Source of the DNA: Acidobacteriota bacterium | GTDB taxonomy: Bacteria; Acidobacteriota; Terriglobia; Terriglobales; Acidobacteriaceae | Assembly (NCBI GenBank): GCA_031296115.1 | Contig: JARLGI010000051.1 | Span: 25,917 to 89,916, forward strand | Length of the DNA: 64,000 nt | Direction: 5' to 3' | Shown: positions 54,351-62,793 of the stretch, piece after piece | Layout of the letters: the number at the start of each line of letters is the position of its first letter | How positions within the stretch are numbered: position 1 is the first letter of the stretch | Position numbers and translations under genes: made by a program | Notes under the pieces: model-generated | Database searches by the model: none | What the model saw: the letters and a program-made list of their open reading frames with translations, nothing else | What the model was told of the DNA's origin: nothing

Positions 54351-56153
54351 CTACGGCGCCGCCTGTGCGCCCGCCTTGGCCGACGCATCGTCGAACTGCG
54401 TGCGATGCAACTCGGCGTAAATGCCATTGCGCGCCATCAGCTCGTCGTGGTTACCCGACTCCTTCACCACGCCGTCGGCAATCACGATAATCTGGTCGGC
54501 ATCGCGAATCGTGCTCAGCCGATGCGCGATGGTGATGACCGTCCGGCCCTTCATCAGGCGCTCCAGCGCCTCGATCACCAGTTTTTCCGACTCGCTGTCC
54601 AGCGCCGCAGTCGGCTCGTCCAGCAGCAGGATCGGGCTGTTGCGCACCATCACCCGCGCAATGCCGATGCGCTGCCGCTGCCCGCCGGAAAGCGTCAAGC
54701 CACGCTCGCCGACCATCGTGTCGTAGCCATTCGTCATGCGCGAGATGAACTCGTCGGCATTGGCCAGCTTGGCGGCTTCGATAATCTCCTCGCGCGTCGC
54801 GCCGGGCCTGCCAAATGCGATATTGTCGGCGACGGTCCCGCGGAACAGCACGGTGTCCTGCAGGACATAGCCTATCTGCTCGCGCAGCGCCTGGATCTTC
54901 AGATCGCGCACGTCCTGGCCGTCAATCTTGACCACACCCGCCTGCGGGTCGTAGAAGCGCGGAATCAGGCTGACTACCGTCGATTTGCCGCTGCCGGTGG
55001 GGCCGACGACTCCGACCAGTTGTCCCGCCTTGATCGTGAAGCTGACGTCCTTGAGCACCGGCACCTGTGGGTCGTAGCCGAAGGCCACGTGCTCGAAGGT
55101 GATGTCTCCCTTGATCGCCGCCGGCACGATCGCATCGGGGCGCTCCGGAATGATGGTGTCGGTATCGAGAATCGCCCGGATGCGATCCACGCCGACTGCG
55201 GCCTGGGCGATGGCATTCGTCGTCGTCGCCAAGTCTTTCACCGGCTTGAAGAACTTGCTGAGGTAGGACAGATAAACAGTGAGCGCGCCGACTGTCATCG
55301 CGCCCGCCAGGATAAGCGCTGCCCCGCGCCACAGCACAACCGCCGTACACAGGGCGACGGTGATGGTCACCACCGGCGACAGCAGCGACTTTACGCGGCG
55401 CGCGGCCAGCGCGGCGTTCACCGTCGCCTGGCTCACCTCGCCGAGCTCTTCCTGCTCCATGTCCTGCCGGCCAAAGGCCTTTACCACCCGCACCGACTCC
55501 AGCCCTTGCTGCACGACCGCGACAATTTCCGCCTGCTCCTTACGCACCTCATGGGTCGCCTTCTTCACCGCCTTCTTAAAGCGCGACACGAAGAACAGCA
55601 GAAACGGCGTCACCGCCACGGCGATCAGCGTGAAGTCCCAGTTCAGCCAGAACATCAGGCCGAGCATGGCGACAATGGTCAGCATGTCGATCAGGATGTT
55701 CAGCGTGGAGGAGGAGGCGAAACCCTGGATGGTCTGAATGTCGGTGGTGATGGTGCTGAGCAGAGGGCCCGTCTGGTGGGTGTCGTAGAAGCCCAGCGAC
55801 AGGCGCTGGAGATGATGGTAGGTCCGCATGCGCAGATCGTGCGCCACCCACTGGCCCACGCTCTCGGTGTAGTAGTTGTCGATGTATGTCGCGACTGCGC
55901 CGATCACCGCAATCAGCACCGTCGCCAGCGCGGCCAGCAGCGCCACCTGCATCTTGCCGCCGCCCTCCAGCATGGGGCGGACGATGTGGTCGAGCCACGG
56001 CACCATCTTCTTGTTGCCGATGACGTTGTCAATGATGATCTTGAGCGGCCACGGTCCCGCCAGGCTCATGGCTGTTTCCAACAACATGGCCAGCAGGATG
56101 ATGAGGAGCGTGCCGCGGTAGGGACGAATCAGTTCGCGAATCAGGCGAAACAT
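54351..56153 (-). CDS. MsbA-like ABC exporter (fused permease and ATPase)
   Basis: 600 residues, a half-transporter. Six membrane helices (about 15-310) then the nucleotide-binding domain (about 340-580): Walker A GPTGSGKST, Q-loop YVLQDTVLF, signature LSGGQRQRIGIARVM, Walker B ILLLDEPTAALD and H-loop TIAHRLSTI. It would act as a homodimer. Lipid, drug or peptide export cannot be told apart; the PLD-like lipid enzyme 36 bases downstream on the same strand makes a lipid role conceivable. Confidence 0.94.
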   Translation of the reverse strand: MFRLIRELIRPYRGTLLIILLAMLLETAMSLAGPWPLKIIIDNVIGNKKMVPWLDHIVRPMLEGGGKMQVALLAALATVLIAVIGAVATYIDNYYTESVGQWVAHDLRMRTYHHLQRLSLGFYDTHQTGPLLSTITTDIQTIQGFASSSTLNILIDMLTIVAMLGLMFWLNWDFTLIAVAVTPFLLFFVSRFKKAVKKATHEVRKEQAEIVAVVQQGLESVRVVKAFGRQDMEQEELGEVSQATVNAALAARRVKSLLSPVVTITVALCTAVVLWRGAALILAGAMTVGALTVYLSYLSKFFKPVKDLATTTNAIAQAAVGVDRIRAILDTDTIIPERPDAIVPAAIKGDITFEHVAFGYDPQVPVLKDVSFTIKAGQLVGVVGPTGSGKSTVVSLIPRFYDPQAGVVKIDGQDVRDLKIQALREQIGYVLQDTVLFRGTVADNIAFGRPGATREEIIEAAKLANADEFISRMTNGYDTMVGERGLTLSGGQRQRIGIARVMVRNSPILLLDEPTAALDSESEKLVIEALERLMKGRTVITIAHRLSTIRDADQIIVIADGVVKESGNHDELMARNGIYAELHRTQFDDASAKAGAQAAP

Positions 56154-56392
56154 GGGAGGGCCCTCGGCGACAAGGATGACGAGCCTGCAAATGGTAGGTT
56201 TTGAAGGGGCACGCCTTCAGGCGTGCCGTTAGGATGAGAAAGAAATCCGGGCTTTAGCCCCTGAGGGAATTCCTTCTTCCCTGTACTTCGCGGTCCCTCA
56301 GTGGCTAAAGCCATGCCCATAAAGCAGCCCTGCGGCACGGCTGAAGCCGTGCCCTTTCAAAATCAGGAACCCCGCTCACCGGCGACGATCTC
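56154..56392. repeat. Cluster of REP-like palindromes
   Basis: Three palindromic elements sit in 239 bases: GGCACGCCT-TC-AGGCGTGCC (56208-56227), a long imperfect hairpin with arms GGCTTTAGCCCCTGAGGGA (56250-56268) and TCCCTCAGTGGCTAAAGCC (56294-56312, 18 of 19 pairing), and GGCACGGCTGAAGCCGTGCC (56334-56353). All share a GGCAyG-CTTCAG-CGTGCC or GGCTTTAGCC core seen again at 61499-61635 and 63417-63470. Confidence 0.85.
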
Positions 56393-56971
56393 TTACGTCT
56401 TCCCAACCGGGTACTGCTTGAACATTTTTACCACGGCGTCTTCCACCTGGCTCTCCAGCTTTTCCGGCTTGGTGCTCAGGTTGACCTGAGCGATGCCGCG
56501 CCACAGCAGCTTCTTGGCCTTGTAGTCGAGGACGTCCACCACCAGCTCGCCTTTATGGATGGTGACTGTCGTGTTGCCCCAGGTGCCGGCCAACGCTGGC
56601 CCGGAGAAGCTGGGATCGAAGGGCGGAATGCCACCGGTCACGCCATAGAGAGGATCGTTGGAGTACAGCGTGGACTCCTGGTCGATGGATCCGTACACCT
56701 TGATGATGAGGTCGGGATTGTCGGCCGTCAGTTGCAGACCCTTCAACTTCATCTGGTTTTCGATGGCGCCCACGATGTCGGCCGCCAGCATGGGATGCGA
56801 CACCGCGCCCATCGGCGTCCAGCCATAGCTCTTGAACGTTGAGTAATCAGTGCCGGGAGCGAAATTGTTGACGTGAATTTTCTGTCCCTGCGCGGCAAGC
56901 GAAAGGAACAGCATCAGTGCCAGCGCCGGTAAAGAGCGCGACATCGGGGAAACAACCTTGGATAGTTTCAT
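56393..56971 (-). CDS. DUF4136-like exported protein
   Basis: 192 residues with a signal peptide (1-29, SLPALALMLFLSLAAQG) and the DUF4136 pattern: FAPGTDYSTFKSYGWTPM, IVGAIENQMKLKGLQLTADNPDLIIKVYGSI, WGNTTVTIHKGELVVDVLDYKAKKLLWRGIAQ and DAVVKMFKQYPVGKT. Function unknown; usually outer-membrane or periplasmic. A close paralogue is encoded at 57258-57767, with a small Cys-rich gene in between. The ending KMFKQYPVGKT mirrors KMFKQWPKN of the paralogue, so the pair arose by duplication. Confidence 0.88.
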   Translation of the reverse strand: MKLSKVVSPMSRSLPALALMLFLSLAAQGQKIHVNNFAPGTDYSTFKSYGWTPMGAVSHPMLAADIVGAIENQMKLKGLQLTADNPDLIIKVYGSIDQESTLYSNDPLYGVTGGIPPFDPSFSGPALAGTWGNTTVTIHKGELVVDVLDYKAKKLLWRGIAQVNLSTKPEKLESQVEDAVVKMFKQYPVGKT

Positions 56972-56992
56972 GCACTCTCCACCGACTGGTTT

Positions 56993-57247
56993 TTATTGCT
57001 GCGAGATCTCGTATTCGTATGCCGTCAGAATCAGCTCCGCCTCAAGTTCGCTGATGGTCCGCACGAACAGGCACGCGGGACAAACACCGCCCGCATAGGC
57101 GGCTTCCGGTTCGTAGCAACAACGGCAAACGTTGGTAGCAGCGCGCGGGATCAGGCCCTCGCGCCGCGGCACGATCTGCAAAAACGGCTGGAAGGACCTG
57201 GCCGAACGCTCCCAGTCGCGAATTGCTCGTAATACGGCTCTCAACAC
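56993..57247 (-). CDS. Small zinc-ribbon-like protein of unknown function
   Basis: 84 residues starting at GTG 57245-57247 with AGGAG 7 bases upstream. Two CxxC knuckles, CRCC (about 42-45) and CPAC (about 56-59), with SELEAELILTAYEYEI as a terminal helix, suggest a zinc ribbon. It lies between the two DUF4136 genes on the same strand with spacings of 21 and 10 bases, which supports real expression in one transcript. No known family recognised. Confidence 0.6.
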   Translation of the reverse strand: MLRAVLRAIRDWERSARSFQPFLQIVPRREGLIPRAATNVCRCCYEPEAAYAGGVCPACLFVRTISELEAELILTAYEYEISQQ

Positions 57248-57257
57248 ACCCGCACTC

Positions 57258-57767
57258 CTAGTTTTTGGGCCACTGCTTGAACATCTTCTGCACGGCCTTC
57301 TCGACCATTTCCTGGTTCTTGTTGCCGTTATTGTTCAGCGTGTTCTGCGCGATGCCTCGCCAAACCAACTCTTGCGCCTTGGCGTCGTACAGGCTGACAA
57401 CCATGGTCGCTTCTACGTTCTGTTGGGGAGTGATGCTGCCCATTCCGCCGCCCCATCCGCGCATACCCCAGGCGTTATACGAGGTCTGTTCCCGCTCGCC
57501 GCCACTCGCGGTAAGAATCAGGTCGGGATTCTGGTTTTCCATCACCTTCTGCAGGCTCTTGCTTTGCATGGCAGCCTCGATGTCCTGCTCCGCCACCTGC
57601 GCCAGGATTGAATTCCGGATCTGGTTGGTGTTGTTAGACCCCCAGGCGTAGGTGTGATATTGCGCGAAGCTCGCGTTGTGGTTGTAGTTCACCGAGACCT
57701 GCTGCGCCATCGCGAACGAGCAGCACAACAGAATGGCCATTGTCGTAAAGATAGCTTTCACTTTCAT
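57258..57767 (-). CDS. DUF4136-like exported protein, paralogue
   Basis: 169 residues from ATG 57765-57767, with GGAGG upstream. Signal peptide (1-22, TTMAILLCCSFAMAQ), then VSVNYNHNASFAQYHTYAWGS, DIEAAMQSKSLQKVMENQNPDLILTASG, EATMVVSLYDAKAQELVWRGIAQN and VEKAVQKMFKQWPKN, the DUF4136 pattern. Gly/Trp-rich loop WGMRGWGGGMGS in the middle. The upstream in-frame extension overlaps the Gly-rich gene and is not used. Function unknown. Confidence 0.88.
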   Translation of the reverse strand: MKVKAIFTTMAILLCCSFAMAQQVSVNYNHNASFAQYHTYAWGSNNTNQIRNSILAQVAEQDIEAAMQSKSLQKVMENQNPDLILTASGGEREQTSYNAWGMRGWGGGMGSITPQQNVEATMVVSLYDAKAQELVWRGIAQNTLNNNGNKNQEMVEKAVQKMFKQWPKN

Positions 57768-57793
57768 TTTTCCTCCGAAATTGTTCTGCACAA

Positions 57794-60223
57794 CTACCGC
57801 CGGAATCCGCCGCCGCCAAATCCGCCGCCACCCCGACTGAAGCCTCCGCCACCCCAGCGGTCTCCACCTCCGCCCCAGCGGTCGCCGCCTCCGCCCCATC
57901 CCGAGTGCTGCGCCTGCGAGAAGCGCTGGCTTTGCTCAGCACCGCGCTGGCGGTTCTGCGCTTCCTGGTTCAGGTCGCCGTAGGAGCCGCCACCCGACTT
58001 GTCATACCCGCCGCTGGGCTTGTTGTAAGGAGTGCTGCCGCTGCCTCCCGACTTGTAGCTCTGGGCTTTCTGCTGATCGGCCGAGGAAAAGCTGGAGGGC
58101 GAAGACGTGGCCGCCGGCTTCTGCACGTCGTTCCAGCCGCCGTTGTCGTACTTCTGCCAGCCGTCGCCGGTGTTCTTATAAACGTTGCCGTCGTGGCCGG
58201 CATACATGTCGCCATTGGCTGTCTTACCTGCCGCAGTGGTGCCGTGGGCAGTGCTCACCCCAGCCGCTTGTCCGCCCTTGGAGGTCTGCACCGATCCGGC
58301 TGTCCCGTAGGCGTTGGACGCATGCTGCGTGTAGGCCGTATTGCCGTTCTTGCTGACGACCGACTGTCCCCACGAGCCGTAAGCGTTCGACCCCTGGCGG
58401 GTCGCGCCGTAGGCTCCGGTGTACGGGTTATAGGCCTGCGCTACGGTACGCGAACCGTATGCGGTGGAAGCCGTCGCCCCGCGCGCATAGGTTCCCGTAT
58501 TCGGATTGTAGGAGGCGCCCCAGTGCGCGCTGCCGTATGGTCCGTAGGCGGCGCCACGGTATCCATAGGCGCCGGTGTACGGGTTATAGGTGTGATAGCC
58601 GTAGGTGTAGGCGTACGGATAGTAGAAGCCGCCATAAATGTACGGCGGATAGTACCAGCCGGTGCCGCTGCAAACGATGGCGCCCACCGCCGCACCCATG
58701 ATGAACGCTCCCATGTATCCCGCGGTATAGCTGGCGTCGACACTGCCATCCGATACCGCCACCTGGGTAACGTAGGTGACGTTATAGACCGGTGAGCTGG
58801 GCGGAATGGTGTAGATAACCTGCGGCACGGTCTGTGCCAGCTGCCACGGGCCCAGCGCGCTGAACGAGACGAACCACACGCCCTGGTAGCACAGGTAATA
58901 CTCACTGCCCACCTGGATCACCCGGTTGGGGGTATTCACCGCATACATCATCGAAGTGCCTTCGATGGGCTGGAACTGCGGCTGTCCCCCGGCGTAGGAC
59001 ACCTGTACTTCCTTCGCTGCCGCTGGCGTTACCGTCGCCGTCGTCGGAACCTGCGCAATCAGCACGGCGTCTTCGGCTTCCGGCGTTCCCGGCACCGACG
59101 CCAGCACCTTGCCGGCCGGGCTGCTGGACGGAATGTTCTTGAAGTCCTCCGGCAGCTCATAGGTCGCGAACGTCCAGGACCCGGCCAGCGGATTGGTCGT
59201 GGTGAACCAGCGGCCCGAGGTCAGGAAGTAGTACGCCCCGGTCGGCGCATACTTGAAGACGGTGCTGGCGGTGTTCGTGCCGTAGGAAAGCTGTGTGCCC
59301 GGAATCGGTGTCCACTGCGGCTGCCCACCGAAGACGATGATCTCCGCCGGCCCGTCGCTGAAGTACACCATGGGGAAGCTGGCGTTGCTCCCCGGCGGGG
59401 GCGGGATGAACCCCTTCAGGCTGGTGAAGTTCGCGTTCAGCGGCACCTTGGACATGTCTCTGGGCAGCTTCGCCGTCGCGGTCCAAGTGCCGCGTAGCCC
59501 TTCGCCCTTCATCCAGCCCTTGCCGTCAAACAGGTAGTAGGTGGTCTTGCCCTTCTCGTTAAACATCGGCCAGTTGGCGTTGATGACGAACTCGATGTTG
59601 GAGTGCTCGATGGGCGCCGTCGTCGCCGGGCCGTTCACCATCAGCAGGATCGCCGGTTTCATGCTGACAAAGATCGCCGGCGGATCGTTCTTCACGCCAG
59701 CCACTACCGGCGGTGCTTTCGTTTTTTTGGCACTGGCCACCAGCTTGTCGAGCGAAATGGTCATCGTCGCTGACGGGTTCAGCGATGTCCGCATCAGTTG
59801 GTCCATCTGGCTCGCGGCGGCCGCATCCAGCGAGGGGAAGTAGATATTGTCAATCTGCGGATTGCTCAGCACGACGGTGTGGGTATCGATGTCGGCTTCG
59901 GTGTGCATCTGCACGGAGACGACGCCAACGTGTTGCTTGCCGCCGGTTGGCGTGAGGCTAAACGCCATCCGGGCCTTCACTGTCTGAAAGCTCCAGTCGT
60001 CGACCTGGGGCTGGTAAAGTACTATCGTCCCGCCGGGCTTGGTGATGGTGCGCGGCCATCCCTGGTCTTGTTGGGTCTGGGCCAGCACCGAGGCGCAACA
60101 CAAGATCGCCAGCAGCACGCCGAGCAACATCTTCCGTGCGACTCCCTTCGTCGATGAGTCCTGGGGCAGAAGGCCGACCCTCCCACCCACCATATTTCGC
60201 GCGACGGTCAATTTCGCGTTCAT
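57794..60223 (-). CDS. Large exported protein with Tyr/Gly repeats and Gly-rich tail
   Basis: 809 residues. A signal peptide (about 28-48, LLGVLLAILCCASVLAQ) is followed by a region with WPRTITKPGGTIVLYQPQVD and two similar segments (GGQPQWTPIPGTQLSYGTN and GGQPQFQPIEGTSMMYAVN, each followed by a W-containing strand), i.e. repeated small beta domains. Residues about 500-540 hold a hydrophobic GAFIMGAAVGAIV stretch, then YNPYTGAYG repeats and a Gly/Trp/Arg tail (RWGGGGDRWGGGGFSRGG). Start ATG 60221-60223 (MNAKLTV) with AGGA 9 bases upstream. Likely cell-surface or secreted; function unknown. Confidence 0.8.
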   Translation of the reverse strand: MNAKLTVARNMVGGRVGLLPQDSSTKGVARKMLLGVLLAILCCASVLAQTQQDQGWPRTITKPGGTIVLYQPQVDDWSFQTVKARMAFSLTPTGGKQHVGVVSVQMHTEADIDTHTVVLSNPQIDNIYFPSLDAAAASQMDQLMRTSLNPSATMTISLDKLVASAKKTKAPPVVAGVKNDPPAIFVSMKPAILLMVNGPATTAPIEHSNIEFVINANWPMFNEKGKTTYYLFDGKGWMKGEGLRGTWTATAKLPRDMSKVPLNANFTSLKGFIPPPPGSNASFPMVYFSDGPAEIIVFGGQPQWTPIPGTQLSYGTNTASTVFKYAPTGAYYFLTSGRWFTTTNPLAGSWTFATYELPEDFKNIPSSSPAGKVLASVPGTPEAEDAVLIAQVPTTATVTPAAAKEVQVSYAGGQPQFQPIEGTSMMYAVNTPNRVIQVGSEYYLCYQGVWFVSFSALGPWQLAQTVPQVIYTIPPSSPVYNVTYVTQVAVSDGSVDASYTAGYMGAFIMGAAVGAIVCSGTGWYYPPYIYGGFYYPYAYTYGYHTYNPYTGAYGYRGAAYGPYGSAHWGASYNPNTGTYARGATASTAYGSRTVAQAYNPYTGAYGATRQGSNAYGSWGQSVVSKNGNTAYTQHASNAYGTAGSVQTSKGGQAAGVSTAHGTTAAGKTANGDMYAGHDGNVYKNTGDGWQKYDNGGWNDVQKPAATSSPSSFSSADQQKAQSYKSGGSGSTPYNKPSGGYDKSGGGSYGDLNQEAQNRQRGAEQSQRFSQAQHSGWGGGGDRWGGGGDRWGGGGFSRGGGGFGGGGFRR

Positions 60224-60424
60224 ACCCACTGATCCTTTCATCTCCGAACTCTTTAAATCGGGGCGGCCGGGCTTCGGCCGGAGGCCAAGCGGGCGTACCC
60301 CTGAAACTATCTCAAAGCCCTTGCGGGCGGAACTATCAACTTTGTTAGCGAGGACTACTAAAAGCGCGAGATGTCACAGGATACCCCGCCTGGGGCTTCT
60401 CAGGAAACGATTTGTGACGGGGAG

Positions 60425-61093
60425 TTAGCTCGGGGCCGAGGTCATTTGCCGCTTGATGGCGTATTCCAGCAGCTGCGCGTTGCTCTTGATGCCGAGCGAT
60501 TCCATCATGCGGTACTTGTGGAAGGCGACCGTCCCGGGCTTCAGTTCGAGGATGTTCGCCACCTCCTTCATAGACATACCTTCGGCCAGCAACTGGAGAA
60601 TTTCGCTCTGCCGCCTGGTGATGCGCTTAGGCTCGGGAGTGGCCTTCCCCTGGTTCAGCAGGAAGGTGACCGTCTCGCGGGCAATCAGCGGCGAAAGGTA
60701 AGACTCGCCCTGTACCACCTTGCGAATGGCGGTGACCAGTTCCTCGGCCGCGGAATGCTTGAGAACGTAACCGGAAGCGCCCCGCCGGAAGGCCTCCGCC
60801 GCCACGTCGCTGGCGGTATTCATGGTGATAAAGACCAGCTTCACTTCCGGCAGCTTGTGCCTGATCTGCTCGCCGGCGTCCAGCCCGTTGAGATGAGGCA
60901 TGCCAATGTCGAGCAGGATGACGTCCGGTTTGAGACTAACGGCCGCTTTCACTAGGGCGCGGCCATCGGTCACGATGCCGACAACTTCGTACAGCGGCTC
61001 CAGCATGGCTTTGCAAGCTTCCGCCAGCAGGAGATGGTCGTCCGCAATCAGCAGCCGCGCCGCCGGCTTGCGGGAGGTAAAGCTTTGTCGCAT
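60425..61093 (-). CDS. NarL/LuxR-type response regulator
   Basis: 222 residues: receiver domain with ADDH (17-20), phospho-acceptor D62 (ILLDIGMPHLNG), and a LuxR-type helix-turn-helix (about 150-210, RRQSEILQLLAEGMSMKEVANIL, PGTVAFHKYRMMESLGI). No histidine kinase is next to it, so the partner is elsewhere. It could control the surface cluster downstream on the same strand. Confidence 0.94.
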   Translation of the reverse strand: MRQSFTSRKPAARLLIADDHLLLAEACKAMLEPLYEVVGIVTDGRALVKAAVSLKPDVILLDIGMPHLNGLDAGEQIRHKLPEVKLVFITMNTASDVAAEAFRRGASGYVLKHSAAEELVTAIRKVVQGESYLSPLIARETVTFLLNQGKATPEPKRITRRQSEILQLLAEGMSMKEVANILELKPGTVAFHKYRMMESLGIKSNAQLLEYAIKRQMTSAPS

Positions 61094-61208
61094 ATCTAAT
61101 CATCTATGCCAACAGCGTTGCTTGCCTATAGCGCTTTGGTGGGGTGTAGAGGCACAACTACTTTCGGCTGTAGTGTTTGGGGGAGATCAAGCTGGCGTGG
61201 GGCTAAGA

Positions 61209-61268
61209 GCAACTGGCGATTAGTAATTGGCAGTTGGCATCTGGCCTTTAGCAATTGGCAACTGGCGA
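61209..61268. repeat. Tandem-like AATTGGCAACTGGC units
   Basis: About seven degenerate units such as GCAACTGGCGATTAG, TAATTGGCAG, TTGGCATCTGGCC and GCAATTGGCAACTGGC. Confidence 0.7.
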
Positions 61269-61360
61269 TGACATCGACTGAGTAGAGCCAAACCCCGCCT
61301 AGTTGAGGACAAGTCCCGCGAAGCGGGACGACTCACAACCGACCACTGACAACTGCCTTC

Positions 61361-61401
61361 GGTCATCCTGCGCGACAGCGAGGAGTAGAAGGACCCCTTT
61401 T
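61361..61401. repeat. Dispersed repeat, copy C
   Basis: GGTCATCCTGCGCGACAGCG then AGGAGTAGAAGGACCCC. Same orientation as copy B. Confidence 0.65.
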
Positions 61402-61498
61402 GTCTCCCCAAATTGTGGGAGAGAGTTCCCGGACGTTGTAGGAGTCGGCGAATGCCTGTACCGTCCTTACGGGCTTGCACTTATCCCAATGTTCCCCC

Positions 61499-61635
61499 GG
61501 CACGGCTAAAACCGTGCCCCTTCAAGTCCCGCCTCTCCGATCGCCAACAAAAGAAACGGGCTTCAGCCCCTGCGTTCGCAGGGACTGAAGCCCGGATTTA
61601 CGTCCGGCCCTGTACGGCATGACTTAAGTCATGCC
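61499..61635. repeat. Three REP-like palindromes
   Basis: GGCACGG-CTAAAA-CCGTGCC (61499-61518); a hairpin with arms CGGGCTTCAGCCCCTGC (61557-61573) and GCAGGGACTGAAGCCCG (61578-61594, 16 of 17 pairs); and the perfect palindrome GGCATGACTTAAGTCATGCC (61616-61635). Cores match those at 56208-56353. Confidence 0.85.
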
Positions 61636-61656
61636 CTGATACAAGGCGAGGTCGAA

Positions 61657-62280
61657 CTACTTGCCGAAGGTGAAATTGACACCTGCGACGTACTTGAAGT
61701 TGTTCTGCCACGCCGAGTAGCCGGCGACGTGGTTGGAACCAAAGTGCGTCGCCAGATAGTCCACTTCTACGGGACGGAACTGGATGGAACTCGTGATGGG
61801 GATGTCCAGGCCGAGGCCGTACTCCATGGCGAAGCCATTGTTGCTCCCGCTGCCCGAGCCGCATCCAACCTCTAACTTGCAGATGTTGGCATCGAGATTG
61901 GTATGCGCCCCGCCAAATAGGGCCTCTCCGAAGGGCTGAATCTTGCCCGAGTGCTTCTTAATCTCAAGCCCGAACAGATAGGTGAACAGGTTGCCGCTCA
62001 CATTTCCCACGAGTTGCCCGTTTTGATAGAATTTCGTGCCGCTGCCTTGGGTATAGCCGTCGAATTCGGCCTTGACCCCGACCAAATGGTTGAAGTTGTA
62101 AACCACGCCGCCGCCGCCACCGAAGACGTTGAAACTGGTGATGCCGGCAATATTGGGGTGCACGTTAACGAACGAAAAGCCAACGGGCACTTCGATCTTG
62201 GGGTACTCGTCCTGCGCGTAGGCGCCGAGGGAAAGCAACAAAACTGCCGCAACTACAAGAATTGCCTTGCTCATCTTCAC
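61657..62280 (-). CDS. Outer-membrane beta-barrel protein (OmpA/porin-like barrel)
   Basis: 207 residues. GTG 62278-62280 with AGGAG 8 bases upstream is the likely start; ATG two codons later is an alternative. A signal peptide (1-22, ILVVAAVLLLSLGAYAQ) is followed by amphipathic strands such as GGGGGVVYNFNHLVGVKAEFDGY, GNLFTYLFGLEIKKHSG and IQFRPVEVDYLATHFG. It ends KYVAGVNFTFGK, with an aromatic near the terminus. Eight-stranded small barrel by appearance; function unknown. Confidence 0.85.
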   Translation of the reverse strand: MKMSKAILVVAAVLLLSLGAYAQDEYPKIEVPVGFSFVNVHPNIAGITSFNVFGGGGGVVYNFNHLVGVKAEFDGYTQGSGTKFYQNGQLVGNVSGNLFTYLFGLEIKKHSGKIQPFGEALFGGAHTNLDANICKLEVGCGSGSGSNNGFAMEYGLGLDIPITSSIQFRPVEVDYLATHFGSNHVAGYSAWQNNFKYVAGVNFTFGK

Positions 62281-62793
62281 TATGCTTGCTCCTGTAAATT
62301 CTCTTGAATTTGAATCTTGGCGCGTACTTGCGCGCTTCCAGCCCGGCCAGACATAGAACTACAGTCTCCACGAGCTATTAAGAGTATACCGGTTAACCAC
62401 CACCGCGGGAACTGCAAAACTACGAGAGGGAGCCTAGAGAATTACTGGTAATACTAATAGTGGGACAATAAGCGGGAATTAGGTGCCAAATGCAGCAGGA
62501 ATTGGATAATCTATGGCTTTTTTGGCTACTTGAGTGGGACGATAGCCCAGCGTGCACCGTCAGGTACGCCTGCCCCATGAATTTGAGCCCAGCCAGGGGC
62601 GGCTTCCTTCTCACTTCCATCTCTCAGGCAGTCTGGACAGATCGTAGCGATTTGTCACCCCGGTCCGCGAGTCGAAGGCCCCTATGCAGTCCCACAATGT
62701 GGAGAGAGGTTGTACCCGCTCCCATATCGTAGGGAAAGCGATAGGGATCCTTCGACTGCGCTCGTCGCTCAGGATGACAGATGTGTAAGCGGC
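62281..62793. other. 513-base intergenic region
   Basis: No gene supported on either strand. The right third forms a long inverted structure (62671-62756) with dispersed repeat copy D, described separately. The left part has the ribosome-binding site of the barrel gene and raised AT content around 62380-62470. Confidence 0.6.
62671..62780. repeat. Long inverted element with dispersed repeat copy D
   Basis: GTCGAAGGCCCCTAT (62671-62685) pairs with ATAGGGATCCTTCGAC (62741-62756), and the element runs on into TGCGCTCGTCGCTCAGGATG (to about 62777). The interior carries CCCACAATGTGGAGAGAG, also seen near copy C. Hairpin of about 85 bases. Confidence 0.7.

Larger units (their letters stand above)
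61094..61656. other. 563-base intergenic repeat region
   Basis: No gene. Holds AACTGGC/AATTGGC direct repeats (61209-61268), dispersed repeat copy C (61361-61401), and palindromes at 61499-61518, 61557-61594 and 61616-61635. CCCAAATTGTGGGAGAGAG at about 61406-61424 resembles CCCACAATGTGGAGAGAG near copy D. Confidence 0.75.

Noticed and set aside
54405..56204. 599-codon plus-strand open frame antisense to the ABC exporter
   Set aside because: It lies wholly opposite a gene with all ABC motifs, is rich in His/Arg/Gln with no recognisable domain, and is expected by chance in GC-rich DNA.
56208..56353. Palindrome cluster considered as a CRISPR array
   Set aside because: Units differ in sequence and spacing, there are no constant repeats with unique spacers, and no cas gene is present.
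57905..58795. 296-codon plus-strand frame antisense to the Gly/Tyr-repeat protein
   Set aside because: Low-complexity translation is the mirror of the repeat region; no ribosome-binding site or domain.
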